From Albibacterium profundi (lineage in GTDB: Bacteria > Bacteroidota > Bacteroidia > Sphingobacteriales > Sphingobacteriaceae): 64,000 nt of DNA. The stretch covers positions 62,001-126,000 of the forward strand of contig NZ_JBBVGT010000003.1 in NCBI RefSeq assembly GCF_042159835.1, read 5' to 3'. Both the position numbers and the translations under genes were made by a program. The notes beneath the pieces are model-generated. The model was not told the DNA's origin, made no database searches, and saw only the letters and a program-made list of their open reading frames with translations. Position 1 is the first letter of the stretch. Every line of letters starts with the position of its first letter. Positions 55,971 to 64,000 of this stretch are shown here, in pieces.

Positions 55971-56588
55971 ATGCAACGGTGTTTAGGAACTTTCCTTCTT
56001 TTGATTTTATTTATTGGCTGTAAAGAAGGCCCGCCAAAGGGTGTATTGAAAAAGGATGTGATGACAAATGTTCTATATGAGATACATCTTTCCGAAGGTT
56101 ACCTGTTTACAAGCGCGGTCGATTCAATGCGACAGAAAACAGCTGATTTTAATGAAGGTATCTATCAGCACTATAAGACGGATTCGGCAACTGTTCGGCA
56201 AAGTCTGGAATATTATGCCAGTCGCCCGCAGATCCTTCAAGAAATTTATAATGAGATAGGGGCGCGGTTGAAAACGATCGACGAAGAAATGCGGACGGCC
56301 GAGAATGATCGATACCGATCAGTATTTGTTGCAGATTCAATTAAACGTGCTGCCGTTGCTGATAGCTTACGGAGGATTGAGCTCGATTCAATAAGACAAG
56401 AAAACACAAAGCACCTCTTGTATTGGAAAAGTCCGGATTCAACAAGCTTAAAGCCGAAGCCATGGACATGGGAGAATAGTTCAAGATTTCCCCTGTTGAA
56501 GGAGGAGGTGCTTGAGAATTATCCGGATACATTGACAGCAGATACGTCTTTGAAGCTGATGCCTCAACCTGTGCCGACCCTAGAATAA
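55971..56588 (+). CDS. DUF4296 lipoprotein
   Basis: 205 residues. Lipobox LFIGC (about residue 17), then the DUF4296 core LKKDVMTNVLYEIHLSEGYLFTSAVDS with a helical middle and a Pro-rich end. Bacteroidota-specific, function unknown. Twelve bases before mutS2, so probably cotranscribed. Confidence 0.82.
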   Translation: MQRCLGTFLLLILFIGCKEGPPKGVLKKDVMTNVLYEIHLSEGYLFTSAVDSMRQKTADFNEGIYQHYKTDSATVRQSLEYYASRPQILQEIYNEIGARLKTIDEEMRTAENDRYRSVFVADSIKRAAVADSLRRIELDSIRQENTKHLLYWKSPDSTSLKPKPWTWENSSRFPLLKEEVLENYPDTLTADTSLKLMPQPVPTLE

Positions 56589-56600
56589 CAATGTGTTGAA

Positions 56601-58964
56601 ATGATCTATCCCGAAAATGCAGCGGAAAAGCTGGGATTTGTAGAAATTAAAGAACTTATCAAGGCAAACTGTCTTAGTATGATGGGTAAGGAGATGGTTG
56701 ATAAAATTCAACCCATGCATCAATACGGACAGATTGATAAGTTTTTAAGGCAAACTCATGAGTTTAAGGATATTTTAGAGAATGATTCTCCGCTGCCGAT
56801 TGATCACCTGTATCCGATTAGAACATTTGCGGATAGGATACGCGTAGAGGGTTCTTTTCTGTCGGAAGAGGAGTTTTTTCAGATTTCCCTTTCGCTGAAA
56901 ACGGTGTTCAGTGTCATCAATTATTTCAATGAACGAAAGGGTGTCTATGAAGCTCTTGAAATGCTTTTTGAACATTTGACTATTGAGCGGACGATTGTAA
57001 AAAATATAGATAACGTTATCGATCAGAACGGCTCGATGAAGCCGAGCGCATCACCTAAACTACAAGAGATATTCCGAGAAATTGCCTATGCTGAAAGAGA
57101 GTCGCGAAAAAGGATGGATGCTCTATTGAAAAAGGCGCAAGATGCGGGATGGACTGCGGATGGTGGATTGACCGTGAGGGATGGGCGACTGTGTATCCCG
57201 ATTTTAGCGGAGAATAAAAGAAAAATTAAGGGCTATATTCATGATGAATCGGCGACCGGTCAGACAGTATACCTGGAGCCGGAAGAAGTTTTTCAGTTAA
57301 ATAATCAGTTGCGGGATCTGGAGTTTGATAAGCGTCGGGAAAAAGTTAGAATTCTGATTGCTTTAACAACGGAATTGAGACCTTTTGTGCCATCGCTTAT
57401 ATCTTATCATGGCTTATTGAGCAAGTTGGATTTTGTAAGGGCAAAGGCACTGTTCGCCATTGACATAGAGGCTACGATGCCCGAGCTGCAAAAAGAGGCA
57501 TCTCTTAATTTCATCAATGCACGGCATCCGCTTTTATTTTTGAACTTTAGAAGAGAAGGACAAACCGTTGTTCCGCTGAATGTGGCAATTGACGAGACGC
57601 AGCGGATCATTGTGGTGTCTGGTCCCAATGCCGGCGGTAAGTCGGTTTGTATGAAAACGATCGGTTTGTTGCAGATGATGGTTCAAGCGGGCTTACTTAT
57701 TCCTGTAGATCCGAATTCAAAAGTAGGTGTTTTTAGAAACTTTTTTGCGGATATTGGCGATGATCAGTCGATTGAAAGTGATCTGAGTACCTATAGCGCA
57801 CACTTGTCTAAGATGCGTTATTTTATGGAGCATAGTAATTCGCGTTCATTAATATTGATTGATGAATTTGGTGCTGGTACCGATCCTCAGTTTGGCGGCC
57901 CGATTGCGGAAGCTGTGCTTCAGAATTTGAATAAAAAGAAGGTGCGAGGTGTGATTACAACGCATTATTCAAATTTAAAGTTGTTCGCCAATGCAACGGA
58001 AGGCTTGGAAAATGCTTCGATGCTGTTTGATAATGCGGCGATGCAGCCTAGGTATATTTTAGAGATTGGGAAGCCTGGTAGTTCTTATGCGTTTGAGATA
58101 GCATATAAGATAGGCCTTCCGCAAGATGTACTTCAAGGAGCAAAACAAAAGATAGGTACGCAGCAGAAGAAGGTAGATCATCTGTTGGTCGATTTGGAGC
58201 GGGAGAAAAAGGAGGTTCACGAAGCTAAAGTGAAGCTAAAAAGGAATGAGGATAAGCTTAACCGTCTTCTCAAGGAAAATGAAGAACGGTCTGCTTTTTT
58301 GGAAGAAAACAAAAAGCAGATGATGAAGCAGGCGAAGTTGGAAGCTCAGGAGGTGTTGAAGAATGCCAATCGACTCGTTGAGAATACCATTGCTCAGATT
58401 AAGGAATCCAACGCCGATAAGGAGAAGACCAAGGAGTTGAGAAAAGTGCTTGATTCAGAGCTTGTGAAAAATAAATCGATCGCCCCGAACAAAAAAACCG
58501 TTCAAAAAGATGAAGAACTTGCTATCGGTGATTGGGTCAAGATCCTTGATACGGGGACTATGGCTCAGATTATTGAGATTGCAAAAGGTAATTTGATTTT
58601 AGCAATCGGAGACTTAAGGTCTGTTGTGAAGAAAAATCGCGTGGAAAAGACGAGCAATAAAGAGGTTTCTAAATCGCTTAAGCGAGCCCACGGAACGCAG
58701 TTGACCGAGAGCCTTGCGAACTTCAATCCGGAAATTGATGTGCGCGGTATGCGAACAGAAGCGGCTTTGTACGAGATCGAAAAGTATTTGGATAAAGCTA
58801 TTATGATGAGCTTTCCTTCGCTGAAGATTGTTCATGGAAAGGGGAATGGAATTCTCCGAAAAATGATTCGTGATTATCTAAGAAAATATAAGGAAGTCGA
58901 TCGTTTAGAAGATGAACACTTAGACCGGGGCGGGGATGGTGTTACCTATGTTTACTTTGTATAA
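56601..58964 (+). CDS. mutS2: MutS2 (endonuclease/ribosome-collision ATPase)
   Basis: 787 residues. Walker A GPNAGGKS (341-348), LILIDEFGAGTDPQFGGPIAEAVL as Walker B, THYSNLK, a long coiled coil (about 500-630) and a C-terminal Smr domain (IDVRGMRTEAALYEIEKYL, LKIVHGKGNGILRKMIRDYL). MutS2 proteins suppress recombination in some bacteria and split collided ribosomes in others. Stop is 5 bases from the convergent small cysteine protein. Confidence 0.93.
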   Translation: MIYPENAAEKLGFVEIKELIKANCLSMMGKEMVDKIQPMHQYGQIDKFLRQTHEFKDILENDSPLPIDHLYPIRTFADRIRVEGSFLSEEEFFQISLSLKTVFSVINYFNERKGVYEALEMLFEHLTIERTIVKNIDNVIDQNGSMKPSASPKLQEIFREIAYAERESRKRMDALLKKAQDAGWTADGGLTVRDGRLCIPILAENKRKIKGYIHDESATGQTVYLEPEEVFQLNNQLRDLEFDKRREKVRILIALTTELRPFVPSLISYHGLLSKLDFVRAKALFAIDIEATMPELQKEASLNFINARHPLLFLNFRREGQTVVPLNVAIDETQRIIVVSGPNAGGKSVCMKTIGLLQMMVQAGLLIPVDPNSKVGVFRNFFADIGDDQSIESDLSTYSAHLSKMRYFMEHSNSRSLILIDEFGAGTDPQFGGPIAEAVLQNLNKKKVRGVITTHYSNLKLFANATEGLENASMLFDNAAMQPRYILEIGKPGSSYAFEIAYKIGLPQDVLQGAKQKIGTQQKKVDHLLVDLEREKKEVHEAKVKLKRNEDKLNRLLKENEERSAFLEENKKQMMKQAKLEAQEVLKNANRLVENTIAQIKESNADKEKTKELRKVLDSELVKNKSIAPNKKTVQKDEELAIGDWVKILDTGTMAQIIEIAKGNLILAIGDLRSVVKKNRVEKTSNKEVSKSLKRAHGTQLTESLANFNPEIDVRGMRTEAALYEIEKYLDKAIMMSFPSLKIVHGKGNGILRKMIRDYLRKYKEVDRLEDEHLDRGGDGVTYVYFV

Positions 58965-58968
58965 AGAC

Positions 58969-59121
58969 TTATCCTTTCGGACATTTTTTGCAACGTTTCC
59001 CCTTTTTATATTTTTTGCAACATTTTTTAAACTCACACGCTTGACAATCGTACGGGTTTAGTCCCTTGAATTTTTCCCATTCGATTTCTTTCCCATCGTT
59101 TGCCGCTATTTCAAATTTCAT
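58969..59121 (-). CDS. Small cysteine-rich protein
   Basis: 50 residues, M-K-F-E-I-A-A-N-D-G at the N-terminus and a C-terminal half with six cysteines (26, 29, 34, 35, 44, 47) in CxxC-x4-CC-x8-CxxC, interleaved with lysines (CEFKKCCKKYKKGKRC). Two CxxC pairs suggest zinc or iron-sulfur binding. No signal peptide, so cytosolic. The frame is free of stops from ATG to TAA, and the gene fills the gap between mutS2 and scoA without overlapping them. I recognise no named family. Small size makes it easy to miss. Confidence 0.65.
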   Translation of the reverse strand: MKFEIAANDGKEIEWEKFKGLNPYDCQACEFKKCCKKYKKGKRCKKCPKG

Positions 59122-59288
59122 CTTCCTGATTAATAGATGGAAGCAAAGGTAGATTATTATTTAGAATTATTCTAATTGGCTGAATGTTTTTCCAGACAGT
59201 GAATTGATATTATTCAAAAATATCGGGTTTTTATAATATTTTCCGTATTTTGTCTATGCAGGATGTTTACCCAAAATAAGCCAATAAC

Positions 59289-59984
59289 ATGATTAATAAA
59301 GTAGTTAACAATGCGGAGGAAGCTATTCAAGGTATTCAGGATGGAATGACTTTGATGTTGGGCGGCTTCGGTTTATGCGGTATACCGGAGAATACAATTG
59401 CAGCCTTAGTAAAGAAAGGGGTAAAGGATTTAACATGTATTTCTAACAATGCCGGTGTCGATGATTTTGGAATTGGTTTGATGTTGCAGAAAAATCAATT
59501 GAAAAAAATGATCGCATCGTATGTCGGAGAGAATGCAGAGTTCGAGCGTCAATTATTGAGCGGTGAGCTCGATGTTGAGCTGGTGCCACAGGGGACGCTG
59601 GCGACGCGATGTATGGCAGCAGGTTATGGGATGCCGGCCATTTTTACCCCGGCGGGTGTTGGTACTGAAGTGGCAGAGGGAAAAGAAGTGAGGGTCTTTA
59701 ATGGTAAGGAATACTTGTTGGAAGAAGCTTTTGATGCCGATTTTGCAATTGTTAAAGCATGGAAAGGGGATACGGCCGGGAATTTAATTTACAGGTTAAC
59801 GGCACGTAATTTTAACCCGATCATGGCGATGGCGGGAAAGGTCACCATTGCGGAAGTTGAAGAGCTGGTGCCGGCGGGGGAGTTGGATCCCGATCATATT
59901 CATACTCCGGGCATATTTGTACACCGAATATATAAAGGAGAGAAATACGAAAAACGTATTGAACAGCGTACCTTAAGATCATAA
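59289..59984 (+). CDS. scoA: 3-oxoacid CoA-transferase subunit A
   Basis: 231 residues. GGFGLCGIPEN, ISNNAGVDDFGIGLM and PQGTLATRCMAAGYGMPAIFTPAGVGTEVAEGKEV are the alpha-subunit signatures of succinyl-CoA:3-ketoacid CoA-transferases, which activate acetoacetate for ketone-body or leucine breakdown. Subunit B starts 3 bases after its stop. A weak TATTTTG-like box lies shortly upstream. Confidence 0.93.
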   Translation: MINKVVNNAEEAIQGIQDGMTLMLGGFGLCGIPENTIAALVKKGVKDLTCISNNAGVDDFGIGLMLQKNQLKKMIASYVGENAEFERQLLSGELDVELVPQGTLATRCMAAGYGMPAIFTPAGVGTEVAEGKEVRVFNGKEYLLEEAFDADFAIVKAWKGDTAGNLIYRLTARNFNPIMAMAGKVTIAEVEELVPAGELDPDHIHTPGIFVHRIYKGEKYEKRIEQRTLRS

Positions 59985-59987
59985 GCT

Positions 59988-60650
59988 ATGTTAGACAAAA
60001 ACGGAATTGCTAAGCGGATAGCAAAGGAAATAAAAGATGGTTATTATATTAATTTAGGGATTGGCATACCTACTTTGGTGGCTAATTACATACCGGAGGA
60101 TGTGAACGTTGTTCTTCAATCTGAAAACGGTCTGTTGGGCATTGGTCCTTTTCCGTATGAAGGAGCGGAGGATGCCGATTTGATTAATGCGGGGAAACAA
60201 ACGATAACGACGATGCCCGGGTCGGCAATTTTTGATTCTGCAATGAGTTTTGGAATGATTCGAAGTCAGAAAGTGGATCTGACGATTCTGGGAGCGATGG
60301 AGGTTTCTGAATTTGGGGATATTGCCAGCTGGAAGATTCCTGGTAAACTGGTGAAGGGGATGGGAGGCGCCATGGACTTGGTGGCGTCGGCAAAGAATAT
60401 CATCGTAGCTATGCAACAGGTGAATAAACACGGTGCTAGCAAACTGCTGCCTGAATGTAGCTTGCCACTGACAGGAAAGCGCTGTATCAGTAAGGTTGTA
60501 ACCGAAATGGCGGTACTTGAAATAGACAAAGAGCAAGGAGGGTTTAGGTTGTTAGAGCGAGCGCCAGGGGTCAGTGTGGATGAAATTAAAAATGCAACTG
60601 CAGGTCGGTTGATCATCGAAGGTGATGTGCCTGAGATGCAGGTTAACTGA
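59988..60650 (+). CDS. scoB: 3-oxoacid CoA-transferase subunit B
   Basis: 220 residues. INLGIGIPTLVANYIPED, then VLQSENGLLGIGPFP with the catalytic Glu46, and GAMEVSEFGDIASWKIPGKLVKGMGGAMDLV, all typical of the beta subunit. Forms the active enzyme with scoA. Convergent with uridine kinase. Confidence 0.94.
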   Translation: MLDKNGIAKRIAKEIKDGYYINLGIGIPTLVANYIPEDVNVVLQSENGLLGIGPFPYEGAEDADLINAGKQTITTMPGSAIFDSAMSFGMIRSQKVDLTILGAMEVSEFGDIASWKIPGKLVKGMGGAMDLVASAKNIIVAMQQVNKHGASKLLPECSLPLTGKRCISKVVTEMAVLEIDKEQGGFRLLERAPGVSVDEIKNATAGRLIIEGDVPEMQVN

Positions 60651-60682
60651 TGATGACTGTCGACTGTTGGGACGGCCGACCC

Positions 60683-61324
60683 TTAAAAGAAAAACTGTCT
60701 TAGATAGCTTGAGATATCTTTTGCTGACTGTTGGATGTCAGTCAGCTTCTGACTGTTGTTTTCTATTATTTGGTTACAAATAGCTTTATAGGGTTCTAAA
60801 TATTGTTCATAAGCCGGGACGACATGATTGTGCCATTTATAAGTGACATCTTCTTTGTTATACCCTCTTTCGACAGCATCTCGCTTGATGCGCCTTTCTA
60901 AGGCTATCTCGTTATTTGCATGTAAGAATAGTCGATGGTCTAATAGCTCGTTAATCTCTTCAAAATAATAGATAAACAGACCTTCAATAAGGAGAATTGG
61001 AGCTGGTTCGATGTTTAGTGTACGACTTTCCCTGTTTGGATTGTTAAAGGTGTACTCTTCCTTTGTTATACTCTTGCCGTTGATTAAAGAAACGATATCT
61101 TGGTGAAAGGCCTGACGGTCGATTGCCGTTGGAAGATCGAAATTATAAAGTTTGTTCTCTTCTTTGGTTAGGCCCTGGATACGGACATAGTAGTCGTCCT
61201 GAGAAATTACAGCAATTTCCCCCGGATTAAAATTGCTCGAAAAGCTTGTGAGAAATTCGGTCTTTCCAGAACCGCTGCTGCCAGCGACTCCAATAATATA
61301 AGGCTTATTGAGTGGGCGGGTCAT
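60683..61324 (-). CDS. Uridine kinase
   Basis: 213 residues. P-loop GVAGSSGSGKT (12-22), VISQDDYYV, NFDLPTAIDRQAF and LIEGLFIYYFEEI follow the uridine/cytidine kinase pattern; RRIKRDAVERGY is the lid. Phosphorylates uridine or cytidine in pyrimidine salvage. It starts 6 bases after the LysM gene and is probably cotranscribed with it. Confidence 0.88.
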   Translation of the reverse strand: MTRPLNKPYIIGVAGSSGSGKTEFLTSFSSNFNPGEIAVISQDDYYVRIQGLTKEENKLYNFDLPTAIDRQAFHQDIVSLINGKSITKEEYTFNNPNRESRTLNIEPAPILLIEGLFIYYFEEINELLDHRLFLHANNEIALERRIKRDAVERGYNKEDVTYKWHNHVVPAYEQYLEPYKAICNQIIENNSQKLTDIQQSAKDISSYLRQFFF

Positions 61325-61330
61325 TTCTTT

Positions 61331-62224
61331 TTAATTGTCCGGCACCCCGTAACTAATGTTAATCAAAAAGCGTTTGTCTAAGATCCCCAATAAATCGGCC
61401 GTGGCTTTGGATATGACAATCACCGCATCGTGAGTAGTAGCGTTTTCGGTGTACTTCCCTACAATTTTAGCGAAAGTTATTTTTTGGTTCATCGGGTTTG
61501 TTATTTTTACCACGGTGCCTACAGGTGCTGTTTTGTGGAGAGCCAGCATGTTTCCACTATCGGAATTTAGCCCTTCCAGCCAAACACCCACGCCGCGCTC
61601 ATCTATCTGGCGTAAGCCGTATCGTTGAGCAGGTAAGGATGTATTCTTTTCTGGAATAATGATAGGATCACCGGTCGCTTCTGGCTCTGGTGTCTCGGTC
61701 ACCGGTTCCGATTCTTCTGTGCCATCGGGTATAAGGATTGTCTGACCTGCTTTAATCGACCGGCCATTTTCTAGATTATTTTTGGCTACGATTTGTGCAA
61801 CGCTGACTTGAAACCGCTTTGCGATCGTATAAAGGGTTTCACCGGCGCCTACTTTATAACGAATGCCGCTATCCGAAGGTTGATCAGGAGTAGTTGATTC
61901 AGACGCTTCTTCGCTTGAAGGGGCTCCCGATGTCGACGTGTTTTGATAAGGCCGATTCGACGGAATCTTTACTATGTCACCTATTTTAAGTGACTTGTTA
62001 TTATTGAATGTCATGATTTCACGGTGTGAAACACCATATTTCCGAGACAATGAATAATAGGTCTCTTTACTTTCAAGTTGATGGACGATAACCTGCTTTC
62101 CGTTGTTGTTTTCGATACCAATAGAATCAATGCCGAAGACAGGAGTGGCTTCTGTAGTTTTGGTATGGAATGTGAATACAATAAGAAAGATGAATCCGGC
62201 GATATAGTGAAGAGAGTTGTTCAT
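61331..62224 (-). CDS. LysM-domain protein with RlpA-like C-terminus
   Basis: 297 residues. Signal peptide to about residue 26. Two LysM repeats (ESKETYYSLSRKYGVSHREIMTFNNNKSLKIGDIVKIP and GAGETLYTIAKRFQVSVAQIVAKNNL), a Pro/Glu/Thr linker, and a C-terminal double-psi-barrel-like domain (NMLALHKTAPVGTVVKITNPMNQKITFAKIVGK). LysM binds peptidoglycan; the C-terminal domain resembles RlpA, but no catalytic Asp can be assigned. Upstream partner of uridine kinase. Confidence 0.85.
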   Translation of the reverse strand: MNNSLHYIAGFIFLIVFTFHTKTTEATPVFGIDSIGIENNNGKQVIVHQLESKETYYSLSRKYGVSHREIMTFNNNKSLKIGDIVKIPSNRPYQNTSTSGAPSSEEASESTTPDQPSDSGIRYKVGAGETLYTIAKRFQVSVAQIVAKNNLENGRSIKAGQTILIPDGTEESEPVTETPEPEATGDPIIIPEKNTSLPAQRYGLRQIDERGVGVWLEGLNSDSGNMLALHKTAPVGTVVKITNPMNQKITFAKIVGKYTENATTHDAVIVISKATADLLGILDKRFLINISYGVPDN

Positions 62225-62381
62225 GCGCGCTTATCTGTTTTGCAAATTATTTTATTAGAACGTTTGCTGATCTGATTTTTGTATCGCTAAAATGCAATAA
62301 AATTTATGAATTGATGTATATTTATAGATGTTAACAATACAAATATTTCATTTACAAAATTAGTAATTTAAACCATACTTT

Positions 62382-63752
62382 ATGGCGACGATAACGGATA
62401 GAAGATTTTATATCTTCTTTTTTACCCTATTTATGTTGGTGCTGCTATTTGCGCAAGGCGCGTGGGCACAGGAGGCAAAGCCAACTGTTTATAAGTTTTC
62501 TATTCGCGATGATATCAACGCGACATCATGGAGAAATACGAAACAAGCTTATTTGAAAGCTTCAGAACGGGGTGCTGATGTGATGCTGATCGATATGAAT
62601 ACATTTGGAGGACTGGTCAATTTTGCGGATTCGATTCGAAGTACGATTCTTGATTCACCTATAAAAACCATCGTGTTTATCAATCATAATGCGGCATCTG
62701 CTGGTGCGCTGATTTCTTTGGCGAGCGAAAAGATTTATATGGCGAAAGGTTCAAGCATTGGTGCTGCGAGTGTGGTAGATGGGCAGGGAGAAGTAATGCC
62801 AGAGAAGTACCAATCGTATATGCGTGCTCTGATGCGATCGACAGCGGAAGCTACGGGTCGTGATCCTCAGGTGGCGGAAGCTTTTGTAGATCAGGACGTT
62901 GATTTGCCGGACTTGAAAGACGATGGTAAGCTATTGAGTTTAACGTCTAAAGAAGCGGTCAATATTGGGCTGGCAGACGGAGAGGTGAATTCAATAGACG
63001 AAATATTGGCATTGGAGAGCCTTTCGGGTTCATCACTTGTGGTTCATCAAACAACCTGGGTTGACAACGTAATCGGCTTCTTGACGAATCCAGCTGTACA
63101 AGGATTTTTGATTGTGCTGATTATGGGCGGAATTTATTTTGAAATGACCTCGCCGGGAATCGGCTTACCCTTTGCCGTTGCTTTGGTATCGGGAATCTTA
63201 TATTTTGCTCCTCTTTATATTGAAGGCTTTGCAGCCAATTGGGAAATTCTGTTGTTTGTCGTTGGGGTTATATTATTGCTACTGGAAATTCTCGTTATAC
63301 CGGGATTCGGCGTAGCGGGGATAAGCGGTATTGTTTTGTTAGTCTGTAGTTTCGCCTTTAGTATGGTTCCTAACGAATCTTTTGATTTTTCGATGATGCC
63401 GCCTTATTTCTTGTTTAGATCGTTTTTATTGGTTATATTATCCATTGTCGCAGCAGTTGTTTTATCGGTGCTTTTTGGTAAGAGTATTCTGAATAGCCGT
63501 GCGTTTAAACGGTTGGTGTTAGCCGATGAGCAGTCTTCTTCACAAGGTTATGTTTCATCTATGTTTGACTCCCAAGTGATTGGTAAGGAAGGTATTGCTA
63601 GAACTGATCTGCGTCCATCGGGGAAAGTAGAAATAGACGGGAAGTGGTTTGACGCGGTTGCACTAGGAGGCTATATAGAGAAGGGGACAACAGTTCACGT
63701 TGAGCGGCACGAGAATTATAATCTTTTTGTTAGAAAAAAGTTTGAAGTGTAA
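62382..63752 (+). CDS. NfeD-family membrane serine protease
   Basis: 456 residues. Signal peptide to about residue 30, a ClpP-like periplasmic domain (IDMNTFGGLVN, FINHNAASAGALISL with Ser107 as nucleophile, a lysine near 142 as general base), four or five membrane helices (about 230-365), and a C-terminal NfeD OB-fold (IGKEGIARTDLRPSGKVEIDGKWFDAV). These long NfeD proteins cleave membrane partners such as stomatins; no SPFH gene is adjacent in the visible part. Confidence 0.9.
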   Translation: MATITDRRFYIFFFTLFMLVLLFAQGAWAQEAKPTVYKFSIRDDINATSWRNTKQAYLKASERGADVMLIDMNTFGGLVNFADSIRSTILDSPIKTIVFINHNAASAGALISLASEKIYMAKGSSIGAASVVDGQGEVMPEKYQSYMRALMRSTAEATGRDPQVAEAFVDQDVDLPDLKDDGKLLSLTSKEAVNIGLADGEVNSIDEILALESLSGSSLVVHQTTWVDNVIGFLTNPAVQGFLIVLIMGGIYFEMTSPGIGLPFAVALVSGILYFAPLYIEGFAANWEILLFVVGVILLLLEILVIPGFGVAGISGIVLLVCSFAFSMVPNESFDFSMMPPYFLFRSFLLVILSIVAAVVLSVLFGKSILNSRAFKRLVLADEQSSSQGYVSSMFDSQVIGKEGIARTDLRPSGKVEIDGKWFDAVALGGYIEKGTTVHVERHENYNLFVRKKFEV

Positions 63753-63821
63753 AACAATTTGGCTCCCGAAACCTTTAAGAGAGTAATATTATTCAATTAA
63801 CATTTAAATATAAAATATATC

Positions 63822-64000
63822 ATGAACGCAAAATCAATTAGTTTGGAAGAGAAGAAGTTGAAACCGGTTGTCGAGAACTTACATGACTTATTAGCGAATT
63901 ATCATATTTACTATCAAAATTTAAGAGGCTGCCATTGGAATATTAAAGGTCCTCATTTTTTTACTTTGCATGCAAAGTTTGAGGAGCTTTATAATGCGGC
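63822..64000 (+). CDS. Dps-family ferritin-like protein, 3' end cut by window
   Basis: Only the first 59 codons are visible. LKPVVENLHDLLANYHIYYQNLRGCHWNIKGPHFFTLHAKFEELYN has the Dps ferroxidase positions (His and Asp/Glu around the HWNIKGPHFFTLHAKFEELY motif). Dps stores iron and protects DNA from peroxide. The start ATG is the first codon of a clear frame 69 bases after the NfeD stop. Confidence 0.9.
   Translation, partial: MNAKSISLEEKKLKPVVENLHDLLANYHIYYQNLRGCHWNIKGPHFFTLHAKFEELYNA

Noticed and set aside
60054..60536. Minus-strand ORF of 160 codons inside scoB
   Set aside because: Shadow of the conserved scoB frame, with low-complexity His/Arg-rich text.

Overview
The window comes from a chromosome of the phylum Bacteroidota, most likely a member of the Sphingobacteriaceae or a close relative. 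The reasons are SusC/SusD-type and other TonB-dependent receptors, many short-lipobox lipoproteins, a fused MurF-alanine racemase, a DUF6266 protein, DUF4296/DUF3298 lipoproteins, promoter boxes of the form TAnnTTTG, and very little Shine-Dalgarno signal. The species cannot be told from the sequence alone.

Layout. 1-9.6 kb: extracytoplasmic sugar-oxidation genes (a truncated propeller/HEAT/cytochrome c lipoprotein, two DUF1080 proteins, a ThuA/sugar-dehydrogenase/cytochrome c lipoprotein) mixed with an SGNH hydrolase, an outer-membrane barrel and an LpxH-like phosphatase. 9.6-13.7 kb: DUF72 protein, a DEAD-box helicase coupled to nagA, and a DUF1275 membrane protein. 13.7-20.7 kb: threonine operon thrA-thrB-thrC behind an Ile/Thr leader peptide and attenuator, then an MFS exporter and a HAD phosphatase. 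20.7-30.8 kb: two TonB-dependent receptors, a TIGR02757 protein, lipoamide dehydrogenase, an SDR and an LPG-synthase/flippase-like membrane protein. 30.8-33.8 kb: a helically phased 11-bp repeat array ahead of a DUF6266 gene, an alpha/beta hydrolase, tRNA-Gly and tRNA-Leu, and a small lipoprotein.

34.1-40 kb is the accessory part. An unrecognised 1038-residue protein is translationally overlapped with a patatin-like phospholipase, and beside them on the other strand lies a decayed C-terminal remnant of a type I restriction HsdR subunit with at least one clear frameshift. This looks like a small defence-type island next to recX and is the best candidate here for an undescribed system.

40.6-48.1 kb: a four-gene SusCD-like glycan uptake operon (IPT/NHL lipoprotein, SusC, SusD, DUF4361-like lipoprotein) without enzymes or a regulator in view. 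48.3-64 kb: housekeeping genes, namely murF-alr, DUF502, a five-gene minus-strand operon (YggS, GNAT, DUF3298, aspartate kinase, SAM methyltransferase), a DUF4296 lipoprotein with mutS2, a tiny six-cysteine protein, the 3-oxoacid CoA-transferase pair, LysM protein with uridine kinase, an NfeD protease and the start of a Dps gene.
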